This document shows positions 43,513 through 62,689 of a DNA stretch of 64,000 nt, one piece after another. Each line of letters begins with the position of its first letter. The first letter of the stretch is position 1. Made by a program: the position numbers and the translations under genes. This stretch comes from VXRJ01 sp965246995 (GTDB lineage Bacteria; Acidobacteriota; Vicinamibacteria; Vicinamibacterales; UBA8438): assembly GCA_965246995.1 (NCBI GenBank), contig OZ252008.1, positions 3,720,001 through 3,784,000 on the forward strand. The letters run 5' to 3'. Under the pieces are notes generated by a model. The model was not told the DNA's origin. It did not search any database and was given only the letters and a program-made list of their open reading frames with translations.

Positions 43513-44355
43513 CTACCGCTTCTTCTTGCGCGAGACGATGAACTTGTCGGACGGCTTCTTCTTGCGCGTCTTGAACCCCTTGGCGGGCATACCCCAAGGC
43601 GACACCGGGTGCCGCCCACCGGCCGCATGCCCTTCGCCGCCGCCGAGCGGGTGGTCGACCGGGTTCATCGCGTTGCCGCAGACGTGCGGCCGGCGACCAC
43701 GCCAGCGCTGCCGTCCCGCCTTGCCGATCCGGACGTTCTCGTGCTGTACGTTCCCCACCTGGCCCACCGTGGCGCGGCAGTCCGGTTGTACCAGTCGGGT
43801 CTCTCCTGACGGCAGCCGCAACGTGACGTACTTGCCGTCCTTCGCCACCACCTGCACCGAAGCGCCGGCGCTGCGCGCCATCTGTCCGCCCTTGCCCGGG
43901 CGCAACTCGACGTTGTGCACCTGGGTGCCAAGGGGCATGTTCCGGAGCGGCATCGCGTTCCCCGGCACGACGTCCACCCGTTCGCCCGAGACGACCGTGT
44001 CGTCCACCTTCAGGCCGAGCGGATGCAGGATGTATCGCTTGTCGCCGTCCGCGTAGACGATCAGCGAGATCCGGGCCGACCGGTTCGGGTCGTACTCGAC
44101 CGTCGCCACGCGACCCGGCACACCCTGGTTGTCGCGGCCTACCTTGTCCCGCTTGAAGTCGATCACGCGATAGGCGCGCTTGTGACCGCCACCGCGCCAC
44201 CAGATCGTGATTGAGCCGGTGTTGTTCCTGCCGCCCGACTTCTTCAACGGCCGCAGCAACGGCCGGTGCGGCGTCGTCGTCGTGATCTCGTCGAACGTCT
44301 GCACGCTCTGAAAGCGGCGGCCCGCTGAGGTCGGCTTGTGCTTGCGAATCGCCAT
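43513..44355 (-). CDS. rplB: Ribosomal protein uL2
   Basis: 280 residues, needed for subunit association and peptidyl-transfer. The C-terminal HPLGGGEGHAAGGRHPVSPWGMPAKGFKTRKKK contains the conserved His near the active site. Normal length, between rplW and rpsS. Confidence 0.98.
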   Translation of the reverse strand: MAIRKHKPTSAGRRFQSVQTFDEITTTTPHRPLLRPLKKSGGRNNTGSITIWWRGGGHKRAYRVIDFKRDKVGRDNQGVPGRVATVEYDPNRSARISLIVYADGDKRYILHPLGLKVDDTVVSGERVDVVPGNAMPLRNMPLGTQVHNVELRPGKGGQMARSAGASVQVVAKDGKYVTLRLPSGETRLVQPDCRATVGQVGNVQHENVRIGKAGRQRWRGRRPHVCGNAMNPVDHPLGGGEGHAAGGRHPVSPWGMPAKGFKTRKKKPSDKFIVSRKKKR

Positions 44356-44385
44356 CTTCTGTCCCTGCTCGTGCTCCCTGCTGCG

Positions 44386-44691
44386 CTACGCGCCCTCGAG
44401 GAACTCCGGCACCGGCGCGCCCGGCCGGAGCCGCACGTACGCCTTCTTCCAGTCGGGCCGACGGCCGACGAAACGGCCTTGCCGTTTCTCCTTGCCGTGC
44501 ACGATCGCGGTCCGAACTTCGGCCACCTTCGTGTTCAGCAACTGTTCGACCGCCCGCTTGATATCCACCTTGGTCGCACCGACGGCGACCTGGAAGGCGA
44601 GCACCTGTCCCGCCTCGCGCGATCCCAGCTCGCGCAGCACGGTCGTCTTTTCCGTCACGATCGCCCGGCGAACCACCTCGGTCAGCTTCAT
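44386..44691 (-). CDS. rplW: Ribosomal protein uL23
   Basis: 101 residues. VVRRAIVTEKTTVLRE, FQVAVGATKVDIKRAVEQLLNTKVAEVRTAIVHGKEKRQGRFVGRRPDWKKAYVRL are conserved; docking site at the exit tunnel. Overlaps the rplD stop (ATGA). Confidence 0.97.
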   Translation of the reverse strand: MKLTEVVRRAIVTEKTTVLRELGSREAGQVLAFQVAVGATKVDIKRAVEQLLNTKVAEVRTAIVHGKEKRQGRFVGRRPDWKKAYVRLRPGAPVPEFLEGA

Positions 44692-45374
44692 GACGACACC
44701 GCCGTATCGGACTCCGCGGACTCCGCCGATTCCGTCCGTCCTGACGGTCCCGCGCCGGTCACGGCGCGCACGAGGTGCTCCATGGCTGCCTTGGTGATCA
44801 CGACATGGCCCGCGTCGATCAGGTCGCGAGTAGTGACGAGGCTCGACAGCGTCACCGACACGCCGGGCAGGTTGCGCATCGCGTAGTCGAGCGTGTCGTT
44901 CGGGACCGTCTCGATCAGCACCGCCTTGCCGGGCACGTTCAGCGCGTCGAGCAGTTCGTTGCCGAGCCGGGTGCGCGGCTCGGCCAGCTCGAACGCGGAG
45001 ATGACGATCACGGAACCCTCGGCCAGCTTCACCTGCAGTGCGGCGAGCAATGCCCCGCGGGCCACCTTGCGCGGCAACCGGTAGCCGTAGTCACGCGGCC
45101 GCGGGCCGAATACCACGCCGCCGGTCCGCCAGATCGGGTTGCGCGTCGAACCGACGCGGGCGCGGCCGGTCCCCTTCTGCCGCCACGGCTTGCGGCCGCC
45201 CCCGCGGACCTCGCCGCGCGTCTTCGTGGCGTGCGTGCCACGCCGCTGGCTTGCCTGCTCGTGGACCACTGCCTCCCAGATCAGCCCCATGGCCGGCTCG
45301 CCGCCGAAGACCTCGTCGCTCAGCTCGAGCGAGTCGACCTTCTCGTTCTGTGCGTTCACCACGTCGAGAGTCAT
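44688..45374 (-). CDS. rplD: Ribosomal protein uL4
   Basis: 228 residues. The globular part brackets the long tunnel loop QRRGTHATKTRGEVRGGGRKPWRQKGTGRARVGSTRNPIWRTGGVVFGP. In enterobacteria L4 also represses the S10 operon. A C-terminal Ser/Glu tail of about 20 residues is extra. Overlaps rplC by four bases. Confidence 0.97.
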   Translation of the reverse strand: MTLDVVNAQNEKVDSLELSDEVFGGEPAMGLIWEAVVHEQASQRRGTHATKTRGEVRGGGRKPWRQKGTGRARVGSTRNPIWRTGGVVFGPRPRDYGYRLPRKVARGALLAALQVKLAEGSVIVISAFELAEPRTRLGNELLDALNVPGKAVLIETVPNDTLDYAMRNLPGVSVTLSSLVTTRDLIDAGHVVITKAAMEHLVRAVTGAGPSGRTESAESAESDTAVSS

Positions 45375-46057
45375 CGCCTCTTCTTCTTCCCGGCCGCGTC
45401 GGGCTCCGGCACCACCGGCTCGCGCCGCGGCGCCACCGCCTTGCGAATCATCACGCAGGCGCCCGGAGCGCCCGGCACCGCGCCGGACACCACCAGGCGG
45501 TTCTGGTCGGCATCAACATCGACGACGCGCAGGTTGCGGACCGTCACCCGGTCGTTCCCCATGCGGCCCGGCCCCCGCATCCCCTTCAGGACGCGCGACG
45601 GGTACGACGACTGGCCGATCGATCCGGGTGCGCGGTGGAACATCGAGCCGTGGGTCGCGCCGCCACCGGAGAACCCGTGACGCTTCATGACCCCCTGAAA
45701 ACCTCGGCCCCGGCTCACCGCGATCACGTCGACCTGATCACCCGCGGCGAAGAGCGACGCGTCCACCTGATCGCCCTCGCTCGGCGGAGCTTCGTTGCCG
45801 CTGAGCGCCACCTCGCGCCGGATGCGGGTAGGTGGCACGTTCGCCTTGACATAGAGGCCCGCTACCGGCTTCGACACCCGCGCGGGGCGATCTTCGACCA
45901 GCCCGAGCTGCACCGCTTCGTAGCCGTCGCGGTCCGATTCCTTGCGGCGGATGACGATGCACGGTCCCGCCTTGAGCACGGTGACCGGCCGTGCCGCGCC
46001 GTCGGCGGCGAATACCTGCGTCATGCCGATCTTCCGTCCGATAATCCCGGTCACCAT
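45371..46057 (-). CDS. rplC: Ribosomal protein uL3
   Basis: 228 residues. GIIGRKIGMTQVFAADG, SRGRGFQGVMKRHGFSGGGATHGSMFHRAPGSIGQSSYPSRVLKGMRGPGRMGNDRVTV are hallmarks of the loop reaching the peptidyl-transferase centre. Lies between rpsJ and rplD. Confidence 0.98.
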   Translation of the reverse strand: MVTGIIGRKIGMTQVFAADGAARPVTVLKAGPCIVIRRKESDRDGYEAVQLGLVEDRPARVSKPVAGLYVKANVPPTRIRREVALSGNEAPPSEGDQVDASLFAAGDQVDVIAVSRGRGFQGVMKRHGFSGGGATHGSMFHRAPGSIGQSSYPSRVLKGMRGPGRMGNDRVTVRNLRVVDVDADQNRLVVSGAVPGAPGACVMIRKAVAPRREPVVPEPDAAGKKKRR

Positions 46058-46083
46058 TTGCCTGGCTCGCTATCCCTGAATCG

Positions 46084-46416
46084 CTACTGCTGATCCCGGC
46101 TGTCCGCCCGGATTTCCACGTCGACGCCCGCCGGCAAGTCGAGCTTCATCAGCGCGTCCACCGTCTGCGACGTCGGCTCGAAGATGTCGATCAGACGCTT
46201 GTGCGTCCGGATCTCGAACTGCTCCCGCGACTTCTTGTCGACGTGCGGCGAGCGCAACACCGTCCACTTCCGCGTGGAGGTAGGAAGCGGGATCGGACCC
46301 GCCAGGCGCGCGCCGGTCCGCTTCGCGGTGTCGACAATCTCGGTCGTCGATTGATCGAGCAGACGATGGTCGTACGCCATCAGCCGGATCCGGATCTTGT
46401 CGCTGAAGTTCGCCAT
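46084..46416 (-). CDS. rpsJ: Ribosomal protein uS10 (NusE)
   Basis: 110 residues; pairs with NusB in antitermination and sits in the 30S head. IRIRLMAYDHRLLDQSTTEIVDTAKRTGARLAGPIPLPT and WTVLRSPHVDKKSREQFEIRTHKRLIDI are canonical. Follows fusA directly, so the S10 operon continues the str operon. EF-Tu, which often sits between them, is instead at 63280. Confidence 0.98.
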   Translation of the reverse strand: MANFSDKIRIRLMAYDHRLLDQSTTEIVDTAKRTGARLAGPIPLPTSTRKWTVLRSPHVDKKSREQFEIRTHKRLIDIFEPTSQTVDALMKLDLPAGVDVEIRADSRDQQ

Positions 46417-46428
46417 TGTTCGTATCCG

Positions 46429-48543
<2,115 letters not shown>

Positions 48544-48659
48544 ATCTCGTTCCGTTCGTCCCGCCGCGCGTGGCGTGGACCGCGGCGTCGCCGCCGTACT
48601 GACTCCGCCTGTCATCGCCTGTCCATCTGCGCCCTGACCGTTCGTTCGTCCCCGCGCCC

Positions 48660-49133
48660 TTACCACCGGTAGTGGGCGAACGCCTTGTTCGCCTCGGCCA
48701 TCCGGTGCGTATCTTCACGCTTCTTGACCGAGGCGCCGCGCAGGTTGGCCGCGTCGATCAGTTCGTTCGCCAGCTTCTCGCGCATCGTCTTGCCGTCGCC
48801 GCGACCGCGCGCGTACGAGGTCAGCCAGCGGATGCTGAGCGAGAGCCGGCGGTTCTGGGTTACTTCGACCGGCACCTGGTAGTTCGAGCCACCCACCCGG
48901 CGCGACTTCACTTCCAGGCTCGGCTTCACGTTGTCGAGCGCCTTGCGGAAGGTCTTGAGCGGCTCGTCACCGGTCCGCTCGCGGATGATGTCGAGACTGC
49001 CGTAAACAATTCCTTCCGCGACGCTCCGCTTGCCGCTCTTCATGATCGTCCGGACAAACTTCGTCACCAGCGTGCTGTCGTATACCGGATCCGGCGGCAC
49101 TTCGCGCTTTGGAACTTCACGTCTGCGTGGCAT
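48660..49133 (-). CDS. rpsG: Ribosomal protein uS7
   Basis: 157 residues, initiator of 30S head assembly and, in E. coli, repressor of the str operon. RRREVPKREVPPDPVYDSTLVTKFVRTIMKSGKRSVAEGIVYGSLDII and the C-terminal KREDTHRMAEANKAFAHYRW are diagnostic. Follows rpsL. Confidence 0.98.
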   Translation of the reverse strand: MPRRREVPKREVPPDPVYDSTLVTKFVRTIMKSGKRSVAEGIVYGSLDIIRERTGDEPLKTFRKALDNVKPSLEVKSRRVGGSNYQVPVEVTQNRRLSLSIRWLTSYARGRGDGKTMREKLANELIDAANLRGASVKKREDTHRMAEANKAFAHYRW

Positions 49134-49155
49134 TGCTTTGTCCTGTTTCCTCGAT

Positions 49156-49530
49156 CTACGCCTTCGGTCGCTTCGCGCCGTACTTCGACCGGCTCTGCTT
49201 GCGGCCGGCTACACCGACGGTATCGAGCGTGCCGCGCACCACGTGGTACCGCACGCCCGGCAAATCCTTCACCCGGCCGCCCCGAATCAGTGCGAGCGAG
49301 TGCTCCTGCAGGTTGTGCCCCTCGCCCGGGATGTAACTGGTAACCTCGATGCCGTTGGTCAGCCGGACGCGCGCCACCTTGCGTAGCGCGGAATTCGGCT
49401 TCTTGGGCGTCTGGGTGAAGACCCGGACGCAGACCCCGCGCTTCTGCGGGCAGCTCTGCAACGCGGGGCTCTTCGTCTTGTTGACGATCCGCACGCGTCC
49501 CTTGCGCACCAGTTGACTAATCGTCGGCAA
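49156..49530 (-). CDS. rpsL: Ribosomal protein uS12, TTG start
   Basis: 124 residues from a TTG at 49530. The family start PTISQLVRKGR aligns there, GGAG lies 5 bases upstream, and no in-frame ATG is close. S12 controls decoding accuracy. The loop TPKKPNSALRKVARVRL has the lysine associated with streptomycin sensitivity. The open frame upstream is the untranslated leader. First gene of the str cluster, about 205 bases after its likely promoter, with an insertion sequence just beyond. Confidence 0.96.
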   Translation of the reverse strand: MPTISQLVRKGRVRIVNKTKSPALQSCPQKRGVCVRVFTQTPKKPNSALRKVARVRLTNGIEVTSYIPGEGHNLQEHSLALIRGGRVKDLPGVRYHVVRGTLDTVGVAGRKQSRSKYGAKRPKA

Positions 49531-49742
49531 GTCTGCTCCCTGGCTCGGCGCCGCGCCGGCCGCCCAATGGCGACACGGTGGCGCGGCTGATCCGCGACCC
49601 GGTTGTGGCCGAAGCCTGAAAGCGACTACCCCCGTAGCAGCCGCTTGGCACCCCGACCGGTTGACCCTATGCGTATTGCTCGTCGTGCAGTTAGGACCGA
49701 TCGGATCCAGATAGGGTATCCCGGACCCGACGCAAACGGCGA

Positions 49743-49771
49743 ATTTTAACACCAGTCACCCGACAGCGCAA
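49743..49771 (-). promoter_or_regulatory. Extended -10 promoter of the rpsL (str) operon
   Basis: Minus strand TTGCGC (49766-49771), 17-base spacer ending TGT, then TAAAAT (49743-49748). The TG one base before the -10 makes an extended -10. Start near 49736, leader of about 205 bases to the rpsL TTG. The insertion sequence begins at 49777, five bases beyond the -35, with its target duplication CCCGG overlapping this edge. Confidence 0.6.
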
Positions 49772-49782
49772 CCCGGAGTCTC

Positions 49783-49844
49783 TTCCAATGAGACATGAGC
49801 CTGAAGGGGGAGTTGTTTCCAACGACACATGAGCCTGAAGGGGA
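49783..49844 (+). repeat. Tandem subterminal repeats at the left IS end
   Basis: Two copies of a unit TTCCAAyGAsACATGAGCC followed by TGAAGGGG start at 49783 and 49817 (34-base offset, two mismatches in 27). The first is part of the terminal repeat. The second contains the ATG of the transposase gene, suggesting two transposase-binding sites and possible self-regulation. Confidence 0.7.
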
Positions 49845-51118
49845 GCTGGGTGGTGGATCATCGGAGGATGATCGTGACACTCCAGACAGACCGCCTGCGG
49901 ACCCTGCAACACGTTCGAGCGTTCCTTGACGGCAGCGGACTGATCGACCTGAATGTGTCGACGCGAGCGGACGCCTACGGGTTCATCGAGCGCACCTTGA
50001 CACGGTTCGACTATGTCCACCAGGGGAAGGCTGAGAAGGGTCTGCTCCGGAGCTTGCTGGCCAAGGTGACCGGCCTGTCGCGCGCCCAACTCACCCGGCT
50101 CGTGACTCAACACCGGGCCACCGGGAGGATCGCCGACCGCCGCGGCGCACCCAGCCGACCATTCCCGCGCCGTTACAGCAGCACCGACATCGGCCTGCTC
50201 GCCGAGGTCGACCGGCTCCACGGCACGCTGTCCGGACCGGCCACCCGCACGCTCTGTGCGCGCGCCTACCATCGGTTCGACGACCATCGGTTCGAGCGCC
50301 TGGCCGGCATCTCGAACGGCCATCTCTACAACCTGCGGCACTCGATCACCTATCAACGGCGCCGCGGAACCACCCCCATGCCGACGCGCCCGGTGCAGGT
50401 GGCGATCGGCGAGCGCCGCCGGCCGGCACCGTTCGGGCGCCCCGGCTATGTCCGGGTCGATTCCGTCCATCAGGCTGACCTCGATGACGTTAAAGGCCTG
50501 TACCACGTGAACTTGGTGGATGAGGTCACCCAGTTCCAGTGCATCGGCTCGGTCGAGCATCTCCACGCCGCGTGCCTGGCCCCGGTCCTCAGCGCCCTGC
50601 TCCGCGCCTTCCCGTTCACCCTCCACGGCTTCCACTCCGACAACGGGTCGGAATACGTCAACCGCACCGTCGCCGCGCTGCTGCAAGCCCTCCACATCGA
50701 CGAGTTCACCAAGTCCCGAGCCCGACACACCAACGACAACGCCCTCGTCGAGAGCAAGAACGGCTCGGTCGTCCGCAAGCACCTCGGCTACGGCCACATC
50801 CCCAGCCGCCACGCCCAACGCGTCAACGACTTCACCCAGAACGTCCTCTCGCCCTACCTCAACTTCCACCGCCCCTGCTTCTTTCCCAGCACGGTGGTCG
50901 ACGCCAAGGGGCGCGTCCGCAAGCGCTACCGCGACGCCGACATCATGACGCCCTACGAGAAGCTCACGTCGCTCCCCGGGGCCACCGACTACCTCAACCC
51001 GGGGACCACCTTCGAACAGCTCGACGACATCGCCTTCGCCCTGAGCGACAATGACGCCGCGCGCGCCGTTGAGGAGGCGCGCACGCGGCTATTCCGGTCC
51101 ATTGACCCGGCTGCCTGA
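49829..51118 (+). CDS. DDE (integrase-core) transposase of the insertion sequence
   Basis: 429 residues from ATG 49829; ATG 49868 is an alternative because neither has a good Shine-Dalgarno. An N-terminal helix-turn-helix region (LLRSLLAKVTGLSRAQLTRLV) and a linker precede the rve catalytic core. Catalytic residues are D211 in RVDSVHQ, D271 in FHSDNGSEYVN and E308 in NALVESKNG: a D, D-36-E arrangement as in IS3/IS481-type elements. The C-terminal part ends in a helical segment after MTPYEKL. It appears intact. The family cannot be named more precisely by eye; IS481-like is the best guess. Confidence 0.9.
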   Translation: MSLKGSWVVDHRRMIVTLQTDRLRTLQHVRAFLDGSGLIDLNVSTRADAYGFIERTLTRFDYVHQGKAEKGLLRSLLAKVTGLSRAQLTRLVTQHRATGRIADRRGAPSRPFPRRYSSTDIGLLAEVDRLHGTLSGPATRTLCARAYHRFDDHRFERLAGISNGHLYNLRHSITYQRRRGTTPMPTRPVQVAIGERRRPAPFGRPGYVRVDSVHQADLDDVKGLYHVNLVDEVTQFQCIGSVEHLHAACLAPVLSALLRAFPFTLHGFHSDNGSEYVNRTVAALLQALHIDEFTKSRARHTNDNALVESKNGSVVRKHLGYGHIPSRHAQRVNDFTQNVLSPYLNFHRPCFFPSTVVDAKGRVRKRYRDADIMTPYEKLTSLPGATDYLNPGTTFEQLDDIAFALSDNDAARAVEEARTRLFRSIDPAA

Positions 51119-51135
51119 CATGTCTGGCTCATCGG

Positions 51136-51170
51136 CCCGCTTCAGGCTCATTTCTGGATTGGAAAGGACT
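51136..51170 (-). repeat. Right terminal inverted repeat of the IS
   Basis: Read inward: AGTCCTTTCCAATCCAGAAA then ATGAGCCTGAAGCGG. About 29 of 35 positions match the left end, with one gap. The same sequence is conserved exactly at 22915-22949. Confidence 0.8.
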
Positions 51171-51173
51171 CCC

Positions 51174-51190
51174 GGCCCGCGGGGCGGGCC
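51174..51190 (-). terminator. Small GC hairpin after rpoC
   Basis: GGCCCGC (51174-51180), GGG, GCGGGCC (51184-51190), 15 bases past the rpoC stop and touching the target duplication of the IS. No U-run; may be only a stabilising stem. Confidence 0.3.
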
Positions 51191-51205
51191 ACTCCAAATC
51201 CCGGA

Positions 51206-59901
<8,696 letters not shown>

Positions 59902-59928
59902 CGTTGAACTCCTTCGCGTGCGGAGGGT

Positions 59929-60318
59929 TTACTTGATCTCGGTCTTCGCGCCTACTGCCTCGAACTTCTTCGCGATGGCCTCCGCCTCGTCCTTGGGGAT
60001 CCCTTCCTTGACCGCGTTGGGCGCACCTTCGACCAGGTCCTTCGCCTCCTTGAGGCCAAGGCTCGTCACCTCGCGCACCGCCTTGATCACCTTGATCTTC
60101 TGCGCCCCGAAGTCGGTCAGCATCACCGTGAACTCGGTTTGCTCTTCCTCTTCGGGGGCTGCGCCGCCCGCCGCCATGCCGCCTGCCACGGCGATCGGCA
60201 TCGCCGCCGCCGCCGAGACGCCCAGCTCTTCCTCGAGCCGCTTGACGAGCTCGGACAGCTCGAGCACGGACATGCCCTTGATGTAGTCGACGACCTGATC
60301 CTGAGTTACTTCAGCCAT
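59929..60318 (-). CDS. rplL: Ribosomal protein bL12
   Basis: 129 residues. An N-terminal dimerisation helix region (VVDYIKGMSVLELSELVKRLEEELGVS), an Ala/Gly hinge (GGMAAGGAAPEEEE) and the C-terminal factor-binding domain (VIKAVREVTSLGLKEAKDLVEGAP) form the stalk that recruits GTPases including the two EF-Gs and EF-Tu encoded here. Confidence 0.98.
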   Translation of the reverse strand: MAEVTQDQVVDYIKGMSVLELSELVKRLEEELGVSAAAAMPIAVAGGMAAGGAAPEEEEQTEFTVMLTDFGAQKIKVIKAVREVTSLGLKEAKDLVEGAPNAVKEGIPKDEAEAIAKKFEAVGAKTEIK

Positions 60319-60321
60319 GGT

Positions 60322-60858
60322 TTAGCCTTCCTCCTGCGCCTTCTTCTTCTGTTCCACCTGGTTCAATACGGTCAGCAAGTTGCGCGGCGCAGCGCTCAGC
60401 AGCCGTACGAGATTTGTCGCCGGCGCGTTCAGCAGCATCAGCAACTTCGCCTGCAACTCGGGCTTGCCAGGCAGTTCCGACAGACCTGTCACGCCCTCCG
60501 CTTCGATCGTCTGGCCCTGCACGACACCGGCCCGGAAAGTGAGCGCCGGCGCGTCCTTGGCGAAATCGACCAGCGCCTTCGCCAGCGCCACCGGGTCATC
60601 GCTGCTGTAGGCGAGGGCGTTCGTGCCTTCCAGCCGGCCGCACAGCGCCTCGAACGATGTCCCTTCCATCGCGCGGCGCGCGATGGAGTTCTTCACAACG
60701 CGGTAGCTGCCCTGCGCGCCCCGCACCTTCCGCCGGAGATCGGTCACCTGCGGGACATCGAGCCCCTTGAAGTCGACCAGGATGACGCTCTCGGCGCCGC
60801 CCAGTTCCGTCCGGAGCGCCTCGAGCCGCGATTCCTTCGTTGCCCTGCTAAGTGCCAT
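60322..60858 (-). CDS. rplJ: Ribosomal protein uL10
   Basis: 178 residues; base of the stalk, binds L12 dimers through the C-terminal helix (LLSAAPRNLLTVLNQVEQKKKAQ). ESVILVDFKGLDVPQVTDLRRKVRGAQGSYRVVKNSIARRAME is conserved. Three bases before rplL. Confidence 0.97.
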   Translation of the reverse strand: MALSRATKESRLEALRTELGGAESVILVDFKGLDVPQVTDLRRKVRGAQGSYRVVKNSIARRAMEGTSFEALCGRLEGTNALAYSSDDPVALAKALVDFAKDAPALTFRAGVVQGQTIEAEGVTGLSELPGKPELQAKLLMLLNAPATNLVRLLSAAPRNLLTVLNQVEQKKKAQEEG

Positions 60859-60882
60859 CGTGCTGCCTGTATTTCGTCTGCG

Positions 60883-61599
60883 TCATGTCGCGATTTGCGC
60901 CTTGGTGCTCGCTTCAACGCTCGCCGTGTCGATCGGCACGCCAGGACCCATCGTCGACGAGATGGCGATGCTCCTGACGTAACGTCCCTTCGCGGCAGCA
61001 GGCTTCGCCTTGATCACGCTCGACGCGAGCGCCATCGCGTTGTCGAGCAACTGCCTCACCTCGAACGACACCTTGCCGATCGGCGCGTGCACAACGCCCG
61101 CCTTGTCGACGCGGTACTCCACCTTGCCTGCCTTGATCTCGCTGACCGCCCGGCCGACGTCGAACGTGACGGTGCCGGTCTTCGGGTTCGGCATCAGGCC
61201 GCGCGGCCCGAGCAGGCGCCCGAGCTTGCCGACCACGCGCATCATGTCCGGTGTGGCGACGACCGCTTCGAAGTCCATCCAGCCGTCGGAGATCTTCTTC
61301 ACCAGTTCCTCGCCGCCCACCGTGTCGGCGCCCGCCTCCGTCGCCTCCTCCTGCTTGTCGGCGCCGGCGATCACCACCACGTTCTTCGTCCGGCCCAGTC
61401 CGTGCGGCAGCAATACGGTGCCGCGCACCATCTGGTCCGCGTGGCGCGGATTGACGCCGAGGCGCATCGCAATCTCCACCGTCTCGTCGAACTTGGCGAA
61501 CGTCAGGGTCTTGACCAGCGGCAACGCCTCGTCGAGCGTGTACGCCGCCTGGTCCACCTTCGCCTCCGCCGCCTGGAACTGCTTGCCGGTCTTCTTCAT
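60883..61599 (-). CDS. rplA: Ribosomal protein uL1
   Basis: 238 residues of the mobile L1 stalk that releases deacyl-tRNA. KFDETVEIAMRLGVNPRHADQMVRGTVLLPHGLGRTKNVVVIA and LLGPRGLMPNPKTGTVT are diagnostic. Often an autoregulator of its operon with L11. Confidence 0.98.
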   Translation of the reverse strand: MKKTGKQFQAAEAKVDQAAYTLDEALPLVKTLTFAKFDETVEIAMRLGVNPRHADQMVRGTVLLPHGLGRTKNVVVIAGADKQEEATEAGADTVGGEELVKKISDGWMDFEAVVATPDMMRVVGKLGRLLGPRGLMPNPKTGTVTFDVGRAVSEIKAGKVEYRVDKAGVVHAPIGKVSFEVRQLLDNAMALASSVIKAKPAAAKGRYVRSIAISSTMGPGVPIDTASVEASTKAQIAT

Positions 61600-61601
61600 C
61601 G

Positions 61602-62030
61602 TCAGCCCCGGCCCTCGACTTCGATCCCCATCGACCGCGCGGTGCCGGCGACGATCTCGGCCGCGGCCTCGATCGTGTTGGCGTTCAGGTCGGGCATCTT
61701 CGTCTTCGCGATCTCGTTCACCTGCTCCAGCGTCACCATGCCCACCTTGGTGCGGTTCGGCTCGCCCGATCCCTTGGCAATGTTGGCGGCTCGCTTCAGC
61801 AGCACCGCGGCCGGCGGCGTCTTGGTGATGAAGCTGTAAGAACGGTCCGCGTAGATGGTGACCACGGCAGGAATGATCAATCCCTCCTGGCTGGCCGTCT
61901 TCGCATTGAACGCCTTGCAGAAGTCCATGATGTTGACGCCGTGCGGACCGAGCGCGGTCCCGACCGGCGGCGCCGGCGTCGCCTTGCCGGCGGCGATCTG
62001 CAGCTTTACCTGTCCGATGATCTTCTTCAT
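61602..62030 (-). CDS. rplK: Ribosomal protein uL11
   Basis: 142 residues at the GTPase-associated centre. GQVKLQIAAGKATPAPPVGTALGPHGVNIMDFCKAFNAKT and the C-terminal GTARSMGIEVEGRG are canonical. Between nusG and rplA with short gaps. Confidence 0.98.
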   Translation of the reverse strand: MKKIIGQVKLQIAAGKATPAPPVGTALGPHGVNIMDFCKAFNAKTASQEGLIIPAVVTIYADRSYSFITKTPPAAVLLKRAANIAKGSGEPNRTKVGMVTLEQVNEIAKTKMPDLNANTIEAAAEIVAGTARSMGIEVEGRG

Positions 62031-62037
62031 GACTGCG

Positions 62038-62580
62038 TCAGATCTTCTCCACTTGCAGGAAATCGAGCTCCACGGGCGTCGCGCGCCCGAAGATGGTCAC
62101 CATCACCTTCAGCGTGTTGCGGTCGACGTTGACGTCGTCCACGACCCCGTTGAAGCTGGAGAACGGTCCCTCGTTAATCCGAACCTGGTCACCCTTGTCG
62201 AAGGTGTATTTCGGCTTCGGTTGCTCGGCCGCGACTGTCACCTGGTGAAGGATCTGATCGACTTCCTCGCGCGTCAGCGGCGTCGGTTTCGACCCGGCGC
62301 CGACGAAGCCGGTCACCTTCGGCGTGTTCTTCACGACGTGCCATGCCTGATCGGACATCTGCATCTCGACCAGGATGTAGCCGGGGAAGAACCGCTTCGA
62401 GGTGATCACCTTCCGGCCGTTGCGCATCTCCACCACGTCCTCGGTCGGCACGAGCACCTCGCCGATCTCGTCCTCCATGCCGTAGGCCTGGACCCGCTGC
62501 TTCAACGAGTCCTCCACCTTCTTCTCGAAGCCGGAGTACGTATGGACGATGTACCACTGCTTGGTCGCGACGTCAGTCAT
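62038..62580 (-). CDS. nusG: Transcription termination/antitermination protein NusG
   Basis: 180 residues. An NGN domain (KQWYIVHTYSGFEKKVEDSLKQRVQ) binds beta' and the KOW domain (FDKGDQVRINEGPFSSFNGVVDDVN) contacts Rho or S10, linking transcription to translation. PGYILVEM is the conserved RNAP contact. A repeat element (62596) now separates it from secE. Confidence 0.97.
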   Translation of the reverse strand: MTDVATKQWYIVHTYSGFEKKVEDSLKQRVQAYGMEDEIGEVLVPTEDVVEMRNGRKVITSKRFFPGYILVEMQMSDQAWHVVKNTPKVTGFVGAGSKPTPLTREEVDQILHQVTVAAEQPKPKYTFDKGDQVRINEGPFSSFNGVVDDVNVDRNTLKVMVTIFGRATPVELDFLQVEKI

Positions 62581-62595
62581 CGTTGATTACTCGTT

Positions 62596-62689
62596 CAAGG
62601 AGCCCGTGGTGAAACCCCCGCTACATTCGAGCGGCGATGCATCCCGCCTGAACGGCGGTGCTACGCGGGGTTTCACCACGGACTCCTAG
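62596..62689. repeat. Deletion form of the CTAG-tipped element (copy D) between secE and nusG
   Basis: 94 bp. The left tip is CAAG instead of CTAG; the inner ends are the 20-bp terminal repeats, the right one with one change. The interior matches the outer 55 bp or so of the long copies but lacks their central 107 bp with the twin hairpins. The right CTAG gives the TAG stop of secE. Collapsing it leaves secE-TAG, 15 bases, nusG-ATG. Confidence 0.82.

Larger units (their letters stand above)
49777..51170 (+). mobile_element. Insertion sequence (DDE transposase) between rpoC and rpsL
   Basis: 1394 bp. The ends are imperfect inverted repeats of about 35 bp: AGTCTCTTCCAATGAGACAT on the left and AGTCCTTTCCAATCCAGAAA read inward from the right, both continuing into ATGAGCCTGAAG. 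Five-base direct repeats CCCGG flank it (49772-49776 and 51171-51175), a fresh-looking target duplication. It carries one transposase gene, oriented against the host operon. A 57-bp copy of its right end is at 22893. Confidence 0.88.
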
